Positions 24,632-33,228 of a stretch of DNA of 64,000 nt are shown piece by piece. The stretch comes from Maribacter forsetii DSM 18668 (GTDB taxonomy: Bacteria; Bacteroidota; Bacteroidia; Flavobacteriales; Flavobacteriaceae). The notes under the pieces were generated by a model. That model ran no database searches. It was given only the letters and a program-made list of their open reading frames with translations, and had not been told where the DNA came from. The stretch spans positions 3,857,001 through 3,921,000 of the forward strand of contig NZ_JQLH01000001.1 of assembly GCF_000744105.1 (NCBI RefSeq). The letters are read 5' to 3'. A program made the position numbers and the translations under genes. The stretch's first letter is position 1. Each line of letters begins with the position of its first letter.

Positions 24632-25789
24632 ATGATTCTAATTTCAATTTTCTCGATTGTGCTATGTTGTGTAATTATATGGCGCGCAAGTGATGGTTTT
24701 GAGGCAGCTTCCGAATATCTTGGAAGAAATTTAAGTGAAGGAGTTCGAGGAGCGACTATAAACGCTATTGGCTCATCTATGCCCGAATTGTTTACTACAT
24801 TATTTTTCCTATTTATATTAAAAGACAAAGACGGATTTGCAGGCGGAATTGGTACTACCGCTGGTAGTGCTATTTTCAATGGTATGATTATTCCTGCGGT
24901 AGTTATTCTAGTTGTTGTACTTAAAGGAGTTACATCTCACGTTGAAGTTTCAAAGAAAGTCCTTTTAAGAGATGGTATTTCACTACTTATTTGTGAACTC
25001 GTATTAATATTCATTTTGGGTGGTGACACGCTAAATTGGACTCATGGTTTAATTCTTATGGGACTATATGCAGTATACTCTATTTATATGCTTACTTCAA
25101 TGAAATCTGTAAGTGATTCAGATAACGCCGATGAAATAGATGAGGAAGATGAGGAAGATGATTCTGACTCAGGAAATATGTTTACCAATCTAATCACATT
25201 AAATCTTGAGCCAATATTTATTAAGGATAACATTAATTCAAAAAATTCATGGGCTCTTTTAATTTTTGCAATGCTAGTTATAGGTTCAGCATGTTTACTA
25301 CTAGTTAAGTCTTGCGAGTGGTTGGGTGATGAATTAAATATTCCTATATATTTTATTGCCGTTATATTAGCAAGTGCTGCTACTAGTGTTCCTGATACTA
25401 TTCTTTCAATGAAAGATGCTCAAAAAGGCAATTATGATGATGCAGTATCAAATGCATTAGGTAGTAATATTTTTGACGTGTGTTTTGCTCTTGGTCTTCC
25501 TTTATTCTTATTTACCATTATTTATGGTCCTATTGAGATGAGTGCAGACACAATTGTTAATATTGCAGAACTAAGAATCTTGTTATTTATTTTAACTTTT
25601 GTAGCATTCATCATCTATATTTTAAAAAGAAAAATGGGTATAGTTAGCGCTATTTTACTTTTGACTATATATTTAGTTTTTACCTTATACATCTTAGGGA
25701 GATCTATTGATTCTGAAACAGCTTCTGAAATTAGCATTTGGCTACATTCTATTAACGACATCGTTGACCAATTTAGGTTCTGGAAATAA
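24632..25789 (+). CDS. Sodium/calcium-exchanger-type (CaCA) membrane transporter
   Basis: A 385-residue cation antiporter with about 10-11 membrane helices. The two alpha repeats are clear: GATINAIGSSMPELFTT (about 39-55) and ASAATSVPDTILS with DDAVSNALGSNIFDV (about 247-285). The central cytoplasmic loop is strongly acidic (a run of Asp/Glu near residues 165-178). It is 10 bp after the kinase gene and ends the ter operon, followed by a terminator. It would move calcium or a similar divalent cation, tying the TerD/TerB metal-sensing proteins to ion flux. Substrate is inferred. Confidence 0.9.
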   Translation: MILISIFSIVLCCVIIWRASDGFEAASEYLGRNLSEGVRGATINAIGSSMPELFTTLFFLFILKDKDGFAGGIGTTAGSAIFNGMIIPAVVILVVVLKGVTSHVEVSKKVLLRDGISLLICELVLIFILGGDTLNWTHGLILMGLYAVYSIYMLTSMKSVSDSDNADEIDEEDEEDDSDSGNMFTNLITLNLEPIFIKDNINSKNSWALLIFAMLVIGSACLLLVKSCEWLGDELNIPIYFIAVILASAATSVPDTILSMKDAQKGNYDDAVSNALGSNIFDVCFALGLPLFLFTIIYGPIEMSADTIVNIAELRILLFILTFVAFIIYILKRKMGIVSAILLLTIYLVFTLYILGRSIDSETASEISIWLHSINDIVDQFRFWK

Positions 25790-25827
25790 AAACCTCATTA
25801 CTTAGCTTTTTTTAGATTTAAGAAATT

Positions 25828-25859
25828 AAAAGGTGTGATAATAATTCACACCTTTTTTT
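25828..25859 (+). terminator. Terminator of the ter operon
   Basis: AAAAGGTGTGA (25828-25838) pairs with TCACACCTTTT (25846-25856) around a 7-nt loop, ending in a T-run. It is 39 bp past the exchanger stop. Confidence 0.88.
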
Positions 25860-25928
25860 ATTCTTTAATATGAATTATCATCATAGATAGCTTGCGTGCT
25901 TTATAAAAAATTAAAATAATTATGGCTA

Positions 25929-25944
25929 TTACGGGAATCCGCAA
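25929..25944. promoter_or_regulatory. TTACGG-N4-CCGTAA near-palindrome, copy 2
   Basis: TTACGGGAATCCGCAA, one mismatch in the right arm. It lies 71 bp upstream of the small membrane protein at 26015. Confidence 0.55.
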
Positions 25945-26014
25945 TAGTTATTAAAATATAATATTGACTTTAGTATTCCCTTAAAAGATGTAACCCTAAA
26001 TCATCTAAGTAATA

Positions 26015-26314
26015 ATGAAAATTATAGTTCTTATTAAAATATCCCTAGCCATACTCTTCTTCCTATGCCTATTAGATATGCCATACGGCTATTTTCAATT
26101 AGTACGCTTTCTAGCATTGGCAGGTTTTGGATTTTTAGCATACGAGGCTAATCAAGAAGACAAAAGCGAACAGGTATTTATTTATATAGCTCTTGCCCTA
26201 CTCTTTCAGCCATTCTACAAAATAGCTTTGGGCAGGGAAATTTGGAATATGGTTGATGTGGTGGTTGGTGTAGCGTTAATAGTGTCAATATTTCTTAAAA
26301 AAATAAGCAATTGA
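26015..26314 (+). CDS. Small DUF6804-type membrane protein
   Basis: A 99-residue hydrophobic protein with three or four membrane helices (about 5-18, 26-42, 51-66, 79-93). It matches my memory of the DUF6804 family (segments MPYGYFQLVRF and FQPFYKIALGREIWNMVD), which has no known function. It stands alone between the ter terminator and the dnd genes. Its last codons lie within a GTGTCAAT/ATTGACAC inverted repeat (26282-26317) that could act as a weak terminator. Confidence 0.75.
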   Translation: MKIIVLIKISLAILFFLCLLDMPYGYFQLVRFLALAGFGFLAYEANQEDKSEQVFIYIALALLFQPFYKIALGREIWNMVDVVVGVALIVSIFLKKISN

Positions 26315-26732
26315 CACAAATCTATTTCAATAAAAAATCAGAATCTGTAGAAACACCTAGGAGAAATCCCCGACAAGTAACTAATGATGAGTTGCCGGGT
26401 AATATTTTTACTCGTTTTGGAATTGAGAAATACATGGTATTTCATTAGTGAAACCAAGTGTATTTTACTATTATCAACAGCAAGAATCAATTATAAATAA
26501 ACACATAATAGCAAGAATAAAAACTTAGAATTATTTTTGCACTAAACTTTATTGACATTTTATAAAGCACGAAAAACATCGGCATATAAAATATCCTGAA
26601 AACACCACCTATATTTCAGTTTAACTGCTTGAATTTTGAATTGTATTGTTGATATTTATTGTAGAGTAATATTGAAACGCTATTGGGTACTAGACAAAAT
26701 AATCTTAATTTTTAAAAAAATTATTTCGGTAA
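26315..26732. other. Long leader/promoter region upstream of dndC
   Basis: 418 bp without a gene. It contains a CCCG-A-CAA / TTG-C-CGGG stem (26369-26399) followed by TAATATTTTT, a GAAATAC/GTATTTC hairpin (26427-26443), a TAnnTTTG match TATTTTTG (26532-26539), and AAATAAT/ATTATTT inverted arms (26697-26726) immediately upstream of the dndC ATG. The last is a plausible operator for the DndB-like regulator, but only by position. Confidence 0.4.
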
Positions 26733-28097
26733 ATGATTAAAATTAGAAGTAAAAAAATCGAGGGAATTATTGATGAAATTATTGATCAATACGCCTATGC
26801 TGACACTTCTGATAGACCCTGGATTATTGGGTTTAGTGGAGGAAAAGACTCAACTGTATTACTAACTTTAGTTTGGATTGCATTACAACGAATTAGAGAA
26901 GAAATGCCATTTCCTTTTCAACTAAAAAGAAAAGTATATGTGGTTTGTAACGATACAATGGTTGAAAATCCAATTATTGCAAATTACGTGGAAGACGTAC
27001 TCGCTATAATAAGTGAATCTGCAAGAGATCAAGATTTACCAATTTTTGTTCAAAAAACTACACCTAAATTAGAAGAGAGTTTTTGGGTAAATGTTATAGG
27101 AAAAGGATATCCGGTGCCAAATAATGCCTTTAGATGGTGTACCGATAAATTAAAAATTAGACCAACATCAACTTTTCTACTAGAGCAAATTGATAAAAAA
27201 GGAGAGGCTATAGTTTTACTTGGTACTAGATATGAAGAAAGCGCTACAAGAGAGCGCTCTATGAAAAAACATGAAGTTACTGGAAGTAGATTGTCTAGAC
27301 ATCAAACCACAACCAATACTTACGTATACTCTCCTATCAAAGATTTGTTTTTAGAGGAGGTATGGTATGTTATAAATACGGTAAAATCACCTTGGGGTTT
27401 TGATAATTCCATTTTATTCAAAATATATGCGGATGCAAGTGCTGATGATTATGAATGCCCAACGGTTGTTGTAAATAAGGAGCACAACTCGTGTGGTCAA
27501 AGCCGTTTTGGATGTTGGACTTGTACTGTTGTCAAGACAGATAAATCTATGTCTGCACTAGTTGAAAAAGGTCAAAATTGGATGCAACCATTACTTGATT
27601 TTCGAAATAGACTGGTAGAGCATCGTAATTTATCAGAAAATAGATCTAATACGCGTAGAAATGGACAAGAAGCAGTTAGAGAAGACGGGAGTTTCAACGG
27701 AAATTACAATGCTGAATATAGATATAAAATTTTAAAAGATTTATTAGAAGTTCAGAAAGAAGTTCAAAAGGATAGACCTTACGTTACTTTAATTAATAAT
27801 CAAGAATTAATAGCTATACAAGTTACTTGGAATAGAGATGGATTTTTTGATAATACGGTTGGCAAACTCTATAAAGAAATTTTTGATAAAGATATTAATA
27901 CAAATAATATTAAGTCTCTAGACGATACTGAACGAAGAATACTTAGAGATGTTTGTAAGGATGACAAAGGGTATTATGATTTAATTGATAATTTAATTTC
28001 TTTACAAGAAACTAAAACATTAATGATTTCTAAATATGGATTACATAACGATGTAGAAAAGAGAATTGAAAACTTCGTAAATCCTTCAAATAAATGA
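26733..28097 (+). CDS. dndC: DndC, DNA phosphorothioation sulfurtransferase subunit
   Basis: A 454-residue PAPS-reductase/ATP-sulfurylase-type protein that activates the DNA backbone for sulfur insertion. The PP-loop SGGKDS is at residues 35-40. Cys136 sits in FRWCTDKLKIRP, and Cys242, Cys254, Cys261 and Cys264 form the expected iron-sulfur cluster region (SCGQSRFGCWTC). It opens the modification operon and overlaps dndD by 4 bp. No cysteine desulfurase (DndA) is encoded here, so sulfur probably comes from a chromosomal IscS-type enzyme, as in many dnd clusters. Confidence 0.95.
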   Translation: MIKIRSKKIEGIIDEIIDQYAYADTSDRPWIIGFSGGKDSTVLLTLVWIALQRIREEMPFPFQLKRKVYVVCNDTMVENPIIANYVEDVLAIISESARDQDLPIFVQKTTPKLEESFWVNVIGKGYPVPNNAFRWCTDKLKIRPTSTFLLEQIDKKGEAIVLLGTRYEESATRERSMKKHEVTGSRLSRHQTTTNTYVYSPIKDLFLEEVWYVINTVKSPWGFDNSILFKIYADASADDYECPTVVVNKEHNSCGQSRFGCWTCTVVKTDKSMSALVEKGQNWMQPLLDFRNRLVEHRNLSENRSNTRRNGQEAVREDGSFNGNYNAEYRYKILKDLLEVQKEVQKDRPYVTLINNQELIAIQVTWNRDGFFDNTVGKLYKEIFDKDINTNNIKSLDDTERRILRDVCKDDKGYYDLIDNLISLQETKTLMISKYGLHNDVEKRIENFVNPSNK

Positions 28098-30187
28098 AAA
28101 TAAATAGAATAAAATTCGAGAATTTTAGAATCTATAAAGGAATTAACGAAATTACATTTTCTCCAAAATCTGATAAAAATATTAGCATTGTTGCCGGTAA
28201 AAATGGTTTTGGAAAAACCACTTTTTTAACCTCTTTAATTTGGGTGTTTTACGGTAAGATGATGAGCGAAGTAGAAGATAAATATCGCAAAGATATTAAG
28301 ACTTCTGGTGGCTATGATAAATTTTTGAAGACCTTATTAAATCGTGATGTAAAATCGAATATTTCCAATGAAAATGATGCTTCTTTTTCTATTGAAGTTG
28401 AACTTACAGATATTTTAATACCTTCAATACCGTGTAAATCTGTTGTTTTGAAACGGTCTTATGATATACATACCGAAAAAGAAGATTTACGAATACTTAT
28501 TGACGGATTGGAAAATGAATTAACCAAAGAAGTTGGTTACGAAGTTTTTATTAACGATTTTATTCTACCTAGAGAGATTGCTAAATTTTTCTTTTTTGAT
28601 GCAGAAAAGATTGTTTCTTTAGCAGAAGCACAATCCAAGGCTGAGTTGAGAAATTTGAGTAAAGCTTATTCTGAAGTATTAGGTATTAAAAAATATGAAG
28701 ACCTAAAAAGGAATTTAGAAACACTTTTAACAAAACTTAGAAGAAGTGGTGCTTCTCCAAAACAACAGACAAAATTAGTTGCGCTTGTTGATCAAGAACA
28801 GGAATTAAACGGATTAATAGAAATTAACACGGATAAGATTGCTATCATTGAAAAAGAGATTTTAAGCCATAAAATAAATAGCGACAATCTTCAAGAGAAA
28901 TTAATTAGGGAAGGAAATGGGATCACTTTAGAGGAACTTCAGGAAATGAAAACTGAACGAGATTCCTTAAAAGCAAAATCTGCAGAAATTAAAAATGACC
29001 TTAAAAAATTATTAGGGATTGCCCCATTAGTTATTGCCGGCAAAAAATTAGCAGCCTTAAATAAACAATTAAGTCACGAGTATAACACACAATCTAGTAC
29101 TATTAATAAAGATGTGCTATTAGAAGAGCTTACTGTTTTTTCAAAATCCATATTGGAGAAATTAAATTTACTAGACTTAGATGGAGATTCTAAATCTAAA
29201 GTTGAAAAGGCTTTAAAAGTAACCTTGACCGAAAAAGAGGGTAATACTGTAGATAAGAAAAAAGGTAAAATACTTTTAGATTTTACCAATGAACAGTATA
29301 GAAGCTTTGAGGCTGTATATAGCAACATAAAAGGTGCTTTCTCCAGTCAATTTAATACTGTAATACAAGACGTTAAGAACAATCGAATTTTATTATCTAG
29401 AGTACAACAAAGTATTCGACAAGCCGAAGCTAGAAAAGATAATCATCTCGCTTCTAAATTACGTGATGAAAAAGTGATTATCGATAATAAGATTGAAAGT
29501 TTAATTCAAGATAAAATCAAGCTAATTGAAGAGCTAGGTGGATTAAAAACAAATTTAGCGTCTAACAGCAAGGTATTATCTGAATATGAGAAAAACTTTA
29601 AACTCATTAATACAGATCAAAAGAAATTTGAGGTTACAGAAAAGCTATTGCAAAAAATAACCGTCATCATTAAAAAGATCAAGGAGGATAAAAAGTATTC
29701 TTTGCAGAAATCAATTCTACTTGGTTTAAATAAAATTATGCATAAAAAAGATTTCATCTATGATGTTCGTGTAAATGTTTTAGATGATGTTATGGATATT
29801 GATTTATTAGACAAAAACGGCGATGTAATGGATAAAAATTCTCTTTCTAAGGGAGAACAACAATTGTATGCTACCGCACTATTAAAAGCATTAGTAGATG
29901 AGTCTGGCATAAAGTTTCCTGTATTTATTGATAGTCCTCTACAGAAATTTGATAAATACCATTCTAAGAACATCATTAAAGAGTTTTATCCTGCTATTTC
30001 TGATCAAGTGGTGTTATTTCCATTACTAGAAAAAGAATTATCTGAATTGGAATATGAGTATTTAAAACCCAACGTGAACAAGGTTTTTGCAATAGAAAAC
30101 AGCAACGATGGTTCTAGCTTCAAAAAATACCCTGTAGACAAATTATTTCACCATTTAAAACAAGAAGCAGATGTTTACTCAAATTAG
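28094..30187 (+). CDS. dndD: DndD, SMC-like ATPase of DNA phosphorothioation
   Basis: A 697-residue ABC/SMC-type ATPase required for DNA phosphorothioate modification. Walker A GKNGFGKT is at residues 35-42. A long coiled coil fills about 190-540. The ABC signature SKGEQQLYATALL and the Walker B FPVFIDSPLQKFD lie in the last 120 residues. It overlaps dndC by 4 bp and dndE by 17 bp, so the three are coupled. DndD is thought to supply mechanical/ATP-dependent access to DNA. Confidence 0.95.
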   Translation: MKINRIKFENFRIYKGINEITFSPKSDKNISIVAGKNGFGKTTFLTSLIWVFYGKMMSEVEDKYRKDIKTSGGYDKFLKTLLNRDVKSNISNENDASFSIEVELTDILIPSIPCKSVVLKRSYDIHTEKEDLRILIDGLENELTKEVGYEVFINDFILPREIAKFFFFDAEKIVSLAEAQSKAELRNLSKAYSEVLGIKKYEDLKRNLETLLTKLRRSGASPKQQTKLVALVDQEQELNGLIEINTDKIAIIEKEILSHKINSDNLQEKLIREGNGITLEELQEMKTERDSLKAKSAEIKNDLKKLLGIAPLVIAGKKLAALNKQLSHEYNTQSSTINKDVLLEELTVFSKSILEKLNLLDLDGDSKSKVEKALKVTLTEKEGNTVDKKKGKILLDFTNEQYRSFEAVYSNIKGAFSSQFNTVIQDVKNNRILLSRVQQSIRQAEARKDNHLASKLRDEKVIIDNKIESLIQDKIKLIEELGGLKTNLASNSKVLSEYEKNFKLINTDQKKFEVTEKLLQKITVIIKKIKEDKKYSLQKSILLGLNKIMHKKDFIYDVRVNVLDDVMDIDLLDKNGDVMDKNSLSKGEQQLYATALLKALVDESGIKFPVFIDSPLQKFDKYHSKNIIKEFYPAISDQVVLFPLLEKELSELEYEYLKPNVNKVFAIENSNDGSSFKKYPVDKLFHHLKQEADVYSN

Positions 30188-30566
30188 TACAACAAAAAAA
30201 AATAAGGAAATTGTTTCTCAGTTAACACGTACTTTAGGTTTAGGGACAGAAAATATAATTGCTAGAATTGCATTGACTTATTCTTTGTCTAAAGACAGAA
30301 CATTAGAATTAAATAACATTGGTAATTCTACAGGTAAAGGGTATTCAAAATCTGTTTTATTTGGTGAGTATTACGATTATTATTTGGGTTTAATTTGTGT
30401 ACATTATAATTTATATAAAACAGATAAAGATTTACCTAAGTACATTAAAATGCATATTGATGATGGTCTTCAATTATTAAATGAAGAAATTAACGAACGT
30501 TCCAATATTGATGGATTTGATTTTCTTGTCGAGAAGATTGAAGTTGGATTATTAGAAATTATTTAA
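30171..30566 (+). CDS. dndE: DndE, DNA-binding subunit of phosphorothioation
   Basis: A 131-residue protein in the DndE position, overlapping dndD by 17 bp. It is helical with the family-like segments SQLTRTLGLGTENIIARIALTYS near residues 16-38 and a Lys-rich N-terminus. DndE family members bind nicked double-stranded DNA. Length and synteny agree, although the short sequence alone would be weaker evidence. Confidence 0.88.
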   Translation: MFTQISTTKKNKEIVSQLTRTLGLGTENIIARIALTYSLSKDRTLELNNIGNSTGKGYSKSVLFGEYYDYYLGLICVHYNLYKTDKDLPKYIKMHIDDGLQLLNEEINERSNIDGFDFLVEKIEVGLLEII

Positions 30567-30571
30567 TTTTT

Positions 30572-31144
30572 ATGATAAAAACAAAAACGTTTGACTTATT
30601 AGATGCGGAATACACAAGAGAAGTAGTTGATTACCTCTCTTTAGATGATAAATTAAGGTTTAAAAATTCTGAAGAAACTTTTATCCTTGATCCAAATTAT
30701 TGGGAGAAATATTATAGAATAATAGATAGTTATAATTGTAATTTTGACTGGCAAGAATTCAAGTTTGACAGTAGACCTGACTTAAATAGTATAATCACAA
30801 GTAATGATATTGGAGTTTATATGTTTATTATAAAACCAAAGAACCTTATTTACGGAAATCCTGGTTATATAATTTATGTTGGTATTTCAGGAGAAAAAGG
30901 CTCAAACAGACCTTTGAAAGACAGAATAGGGGATTATCTCAATTATAACAACATCAATAAAAGAAAAAAATTACATAGGTTATTATCAAAGTATTACGGA
31001 GAAGCTCATGTTGCTTATTCTTTGGTTCAAATTCCTTGGCAAGACTTAGAAAAAGTAGAAGAAGCTCTTCATGGTTTTTTTATGCCAATTGCAAATGATA
31101 GAGACTTTCCTGTAGGAATTAAATCCATTAAAAAATCATTCTAA
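30572..31144 (+). CDS. GIY-YIG nuclease-like protein inside the dnd operon
   Basis: A 190-residue protein with a complete-looking GIY-YIG domain: GVYMF (GIY strand, about 87-91), IIYVGIS (YIG strand, about 107-113), an Arg in LKDRIGDYL, Glu in KVEEALHGFF (about 167-176) and Asn in PIAND near the end. Such domains cut DNA with one metal ion. It lies 6 bp after dndE and shares 1 bp with the DGQHR gene, so it belongs to the dnd operon. A GIY-YIG gene is not part of the standard dndA-E set, and I have no name for this one. It may be an accessory restriction or repair nuclease. Confidence 0.78.
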   Translation: MIKTKTFDLLDAEYTREVVDYLSLDDKLRFKNSEETFILDPNYWEKYYRIIDSYNCNFDWQEFKFDSRPDLNSIITSNDIGVYMFIIKPKNLIYGNPGYIIYVGISGEKGSNRPLKDRIGDYLNYNNINKRKKLHRLLSKYYGEAHVAYSLVQIPWQDLEKVEEALHGFFMPIANDRDFPVGIKSIKKSF

Positions 31145-32364
31145 TGAAAAAATACAAAATAGCGCTACCATGTTTAAGAGGTGTAATTGGTGATTGGGTT
31201 TACTATTCATCTTTGATGTCTGCAAAACAAATTAAGGAGTCTGTATCAACTGTTAAGGAGATAAGAGAAGCTACAAATTTAGATGAAGTTTTACAAAGGA
31301 AATTAAAAGAAAGAAAAACCGATATAGCAAGATATATTTTAAATAATGAGTCTAGGTTTTTCAATTCTATAATCTTAGGTGTATTTGGTGGAGTGCCAAA
31401 TTGGATTGAATTTGATTTGGGGGAAAAATTTGAAGATGAATTAAGTAGTGATGATATACAAACGTCAGAAAATTCAATGGGAATAATGGTGTTCGAGGGA
31501 AATGAAAACATTTTTGCTATAGATGGACAACACAGAGTTGAAGGAATAAAAATTGCTCTGGACAAGGATGTTGAAAAAATTAAAGATGATCAATATTCTG
31601 TTCTTTTTATAGCACATATTGATGATGAAGAAGGAAGAATTAGAACCAGAAGATTATTTTCTGATATTAATACAAATGCCAAACCAGTATCAAAAGGTGA
31701 TAGAATAATTATTGATGAAGATGATATTAAAGCAATTGTTGCAAGAAAATTGTACAAGAGTTTAAAGTACTTTAAAGGAGGGGATATAATTTCCGTATCT
31801 GAGCAATCTAATCTAGCTATTGAAGATAACGAGTACTTTACTAACCTTATAGCATTACATACAGTAAACAAGCACTTAAGTAAGCTTTATAAAATACCAA
31901 GGGGAGAAAAAGGAAATGATAAGGTGCACGTAGATGCCTTTTATAAAATAGCAGAAAATTTTTATAGTTTTGTTTTTGAAAATCTTGATGAGTTCTCAAA
32001 TTATTTCATAAAAAATGAAATTACTATAAAACAAGCTAGGGAAAATAATTCACATTTATTATATAGACCAATAGGATTAGTTTTGATTGCTAAAATCTAC
32101 GTCAATTTTATAACATCTGAAATTGATTTAGACAAATTTAAAAACCTTAATAAATTAAGTTTCATTTTTCCTGAAAGCCATCTAAATGGAATATTGTGGA
32201 ACTCTGGAAAAATGGATGTTAGGATGAAAAATCAAAATTTAGCTTTTCATTTAACCTTGTATATGTTAAATGAATATGCAAAAGATAAAACTGATGATCT
32301 GTTGAAAAATTATAGAGAAATTTTAAAAAATGAAGATGCTATTTTACCTGATCCACTTACTTAA
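31144..32364 (+). CDS. dndB: DGQHR-domain protein, DndB-like
   Basis: A 406-residue protein with the hallmark DGQHR motif at residues 127-131 (FAIDGQHRVEG), followed by the FSDINTNAKPVSKG segment shared by the DndB/DGQHR family. DndB is a transcriptional regulator and modulator of phosphorothioation. In standard clusters dndB precedes dndC; here it is last in the operon after the GIY-YIG gene. Similar DGQHR proteins occur in other defence loci, so orthology to DndB is likely but not certain. Its start overlaps the preceding stop by 1 bp. Confidence 0.82.
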   Translation: MKKYKIALPCLRGVIGDWVYYSSLMSAKQIKESVSTVKEIREATNLDEVLQRKLKERKTDIARYILNNESRFFNSIILGVFGGVPNWIEFDLGEKFEDELSSDDIQTSENSMGIMVFEGNENIFAIDGQHRVEGIKIALDKDVEKIKDDQYSVLFIAHIDDEEGRIRTRRLFSDINTNAKPVSKGDRIIIDEDDIKAIVARKLYKSLKYFKGGDIISVSEQSNLAIEDNEYFTNLIALHTVNKHLSKLYKIPRGEKGNDKVHVDAFYKIAENFYSFVFENLDEFSNYFIKNEITIKQARENNSHLLYRPIGLVLIAKIYVNFITSEIDLDKFKNLNKLSFIFPESHLNGILWNSGKMDVRMKNQNLAFHLTLYMLNEYAKDKTDDLLKNYREILKNEDAILPDPLT

Positions 32365-32366
32365 AT

Positions 32367-33161
32367 TTATATTTCAACTGTAATCGATAAATCATTTTTA
32401 AACAACTCTTTCAGGTGAAGTTTTCTCAAAATAAATTCAGAAGGGAACATATCATCTCCATAATCATCAAGTTCAACATTTAAAAATAAATTATTTAGAT
32501 ATGAATATACAAACTCTCCTCTATTCGAGATTAAAATTAAATTTTGAATATAACAGAGTATTATTCTAGTGCTAGCTCTTATAAGTTTAATTAAATCTAT
32601 TGGGCTATTTAATTGAGAATTATACTCTGTATCTTCTGGGAATTCAAGATCACCATGAGCAAATTTATTTCTTATATTATATATGATTTTTATCTCCTCC
32701 TGAGGAATTATTTTTTTGTATTCTATTAGATTCTTTTCTAATGAATTATTGAACATCAAGAAAAATCTTTCTTTAAAAACTTTATAATCTTCAATGAGTA
32801 ATTCGTCAAAATTTTCAAACTCTTTGACACAAAGATTAATTTTGCCTACTTTTTTAATTTGACTTTTAGAGTATCTTTTTGATAGTAAATTTTCAAAACC
32901 ACCCCATACATAATTAAACACAGTTAGCTCATTAATATATAATTGACTTACATTTCCTTTTGCTACGTCATATTCATAAGAAGGTCTGCACCATTCTTTA
33001 CTATCAGTTTTATCAAACCTATTCCAGTTGAACTCTATTTTTTTAATTCCTGAAGCAATCATCAACCAATTATGTACATCTTCATATCCTAGTTGGTTTA
33101 TTATCAACGCTAAATCGGCACTGTGTTCATGAATGCATTTATATTTATTTTGTTTAGGCAT
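32367..33161 (-). CDS. HEPN-like putative ribonuclease between dnd and dpt operons
   Basis: A 264-residue helical protein. The segment IIYNIRNKFAHGDLE contains Arg164-N-K-F-A-His169, the R-x4-6-H signature of HEPN ribonuclease domains, at the usual place late in the helical bundle. It faces the DGQHR gene tail to tail with only 2 bp between stops, and follows dptH on the same strand after a terminator. HEPN proteins are common toxins in anti-phage loci, so it could be an abortive-infection arm of this Dnd-Dpt system. Family membership rests on the motif and helical content only. Confidence 0.6.
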   Translation of the reverse strand: MPKQNKYKCIHEHSADLALIINQLGYEDVHNWLMIASGIKKIEFNWNRFDKTDSKEWCRPSYEYDVAKGNVSQLYINELTVFNYVWGGFENLLSKRYSKSQIKKVGKINLCVKEFENFDELLIEDYKVFKERFFLMFNNSLEKNLIEYKKIIPQEEIKIIYNIRNKFAHGDLEFPEDTEYNSQLNSPIDLIKLIRASTRIILCYIQNLILISNRGEFVYSYLNNLFLNVELDDYGDDMFPSEFILRKLHLKELFKNDLSITVEI

Positions 33162-33175
33162 GTTTATATCTAAAA

Positions 33176-33205
33176 AATCATAAGATCGGAACTAATCTTA
33201 TGATT
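33176..33205 (-). terminator. Terminator after dptH
   Basis: AATCATAAGAT (33176-33186) and ATCTTATGATT (33195-33205) pair perfectly over 11 bp. Read on the minus strand, the stem is followed by a T-run. It begins 24 bp past the dptH stop and should end the dptF-G-H transcript. Confidence 0.85.
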
Positions 33206-33228
33206 ATTATTTGATTAATTCAAAAATA

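Noticed and set aside
26282..26317. GTGTCAAT/ATTGACAC repeat at the end of the DUF6804 gene
   Set aside because: Mostly inside coding sequence with a long spacer and no proper U-run; at best a weak terminator, so not listed as a separate feature.
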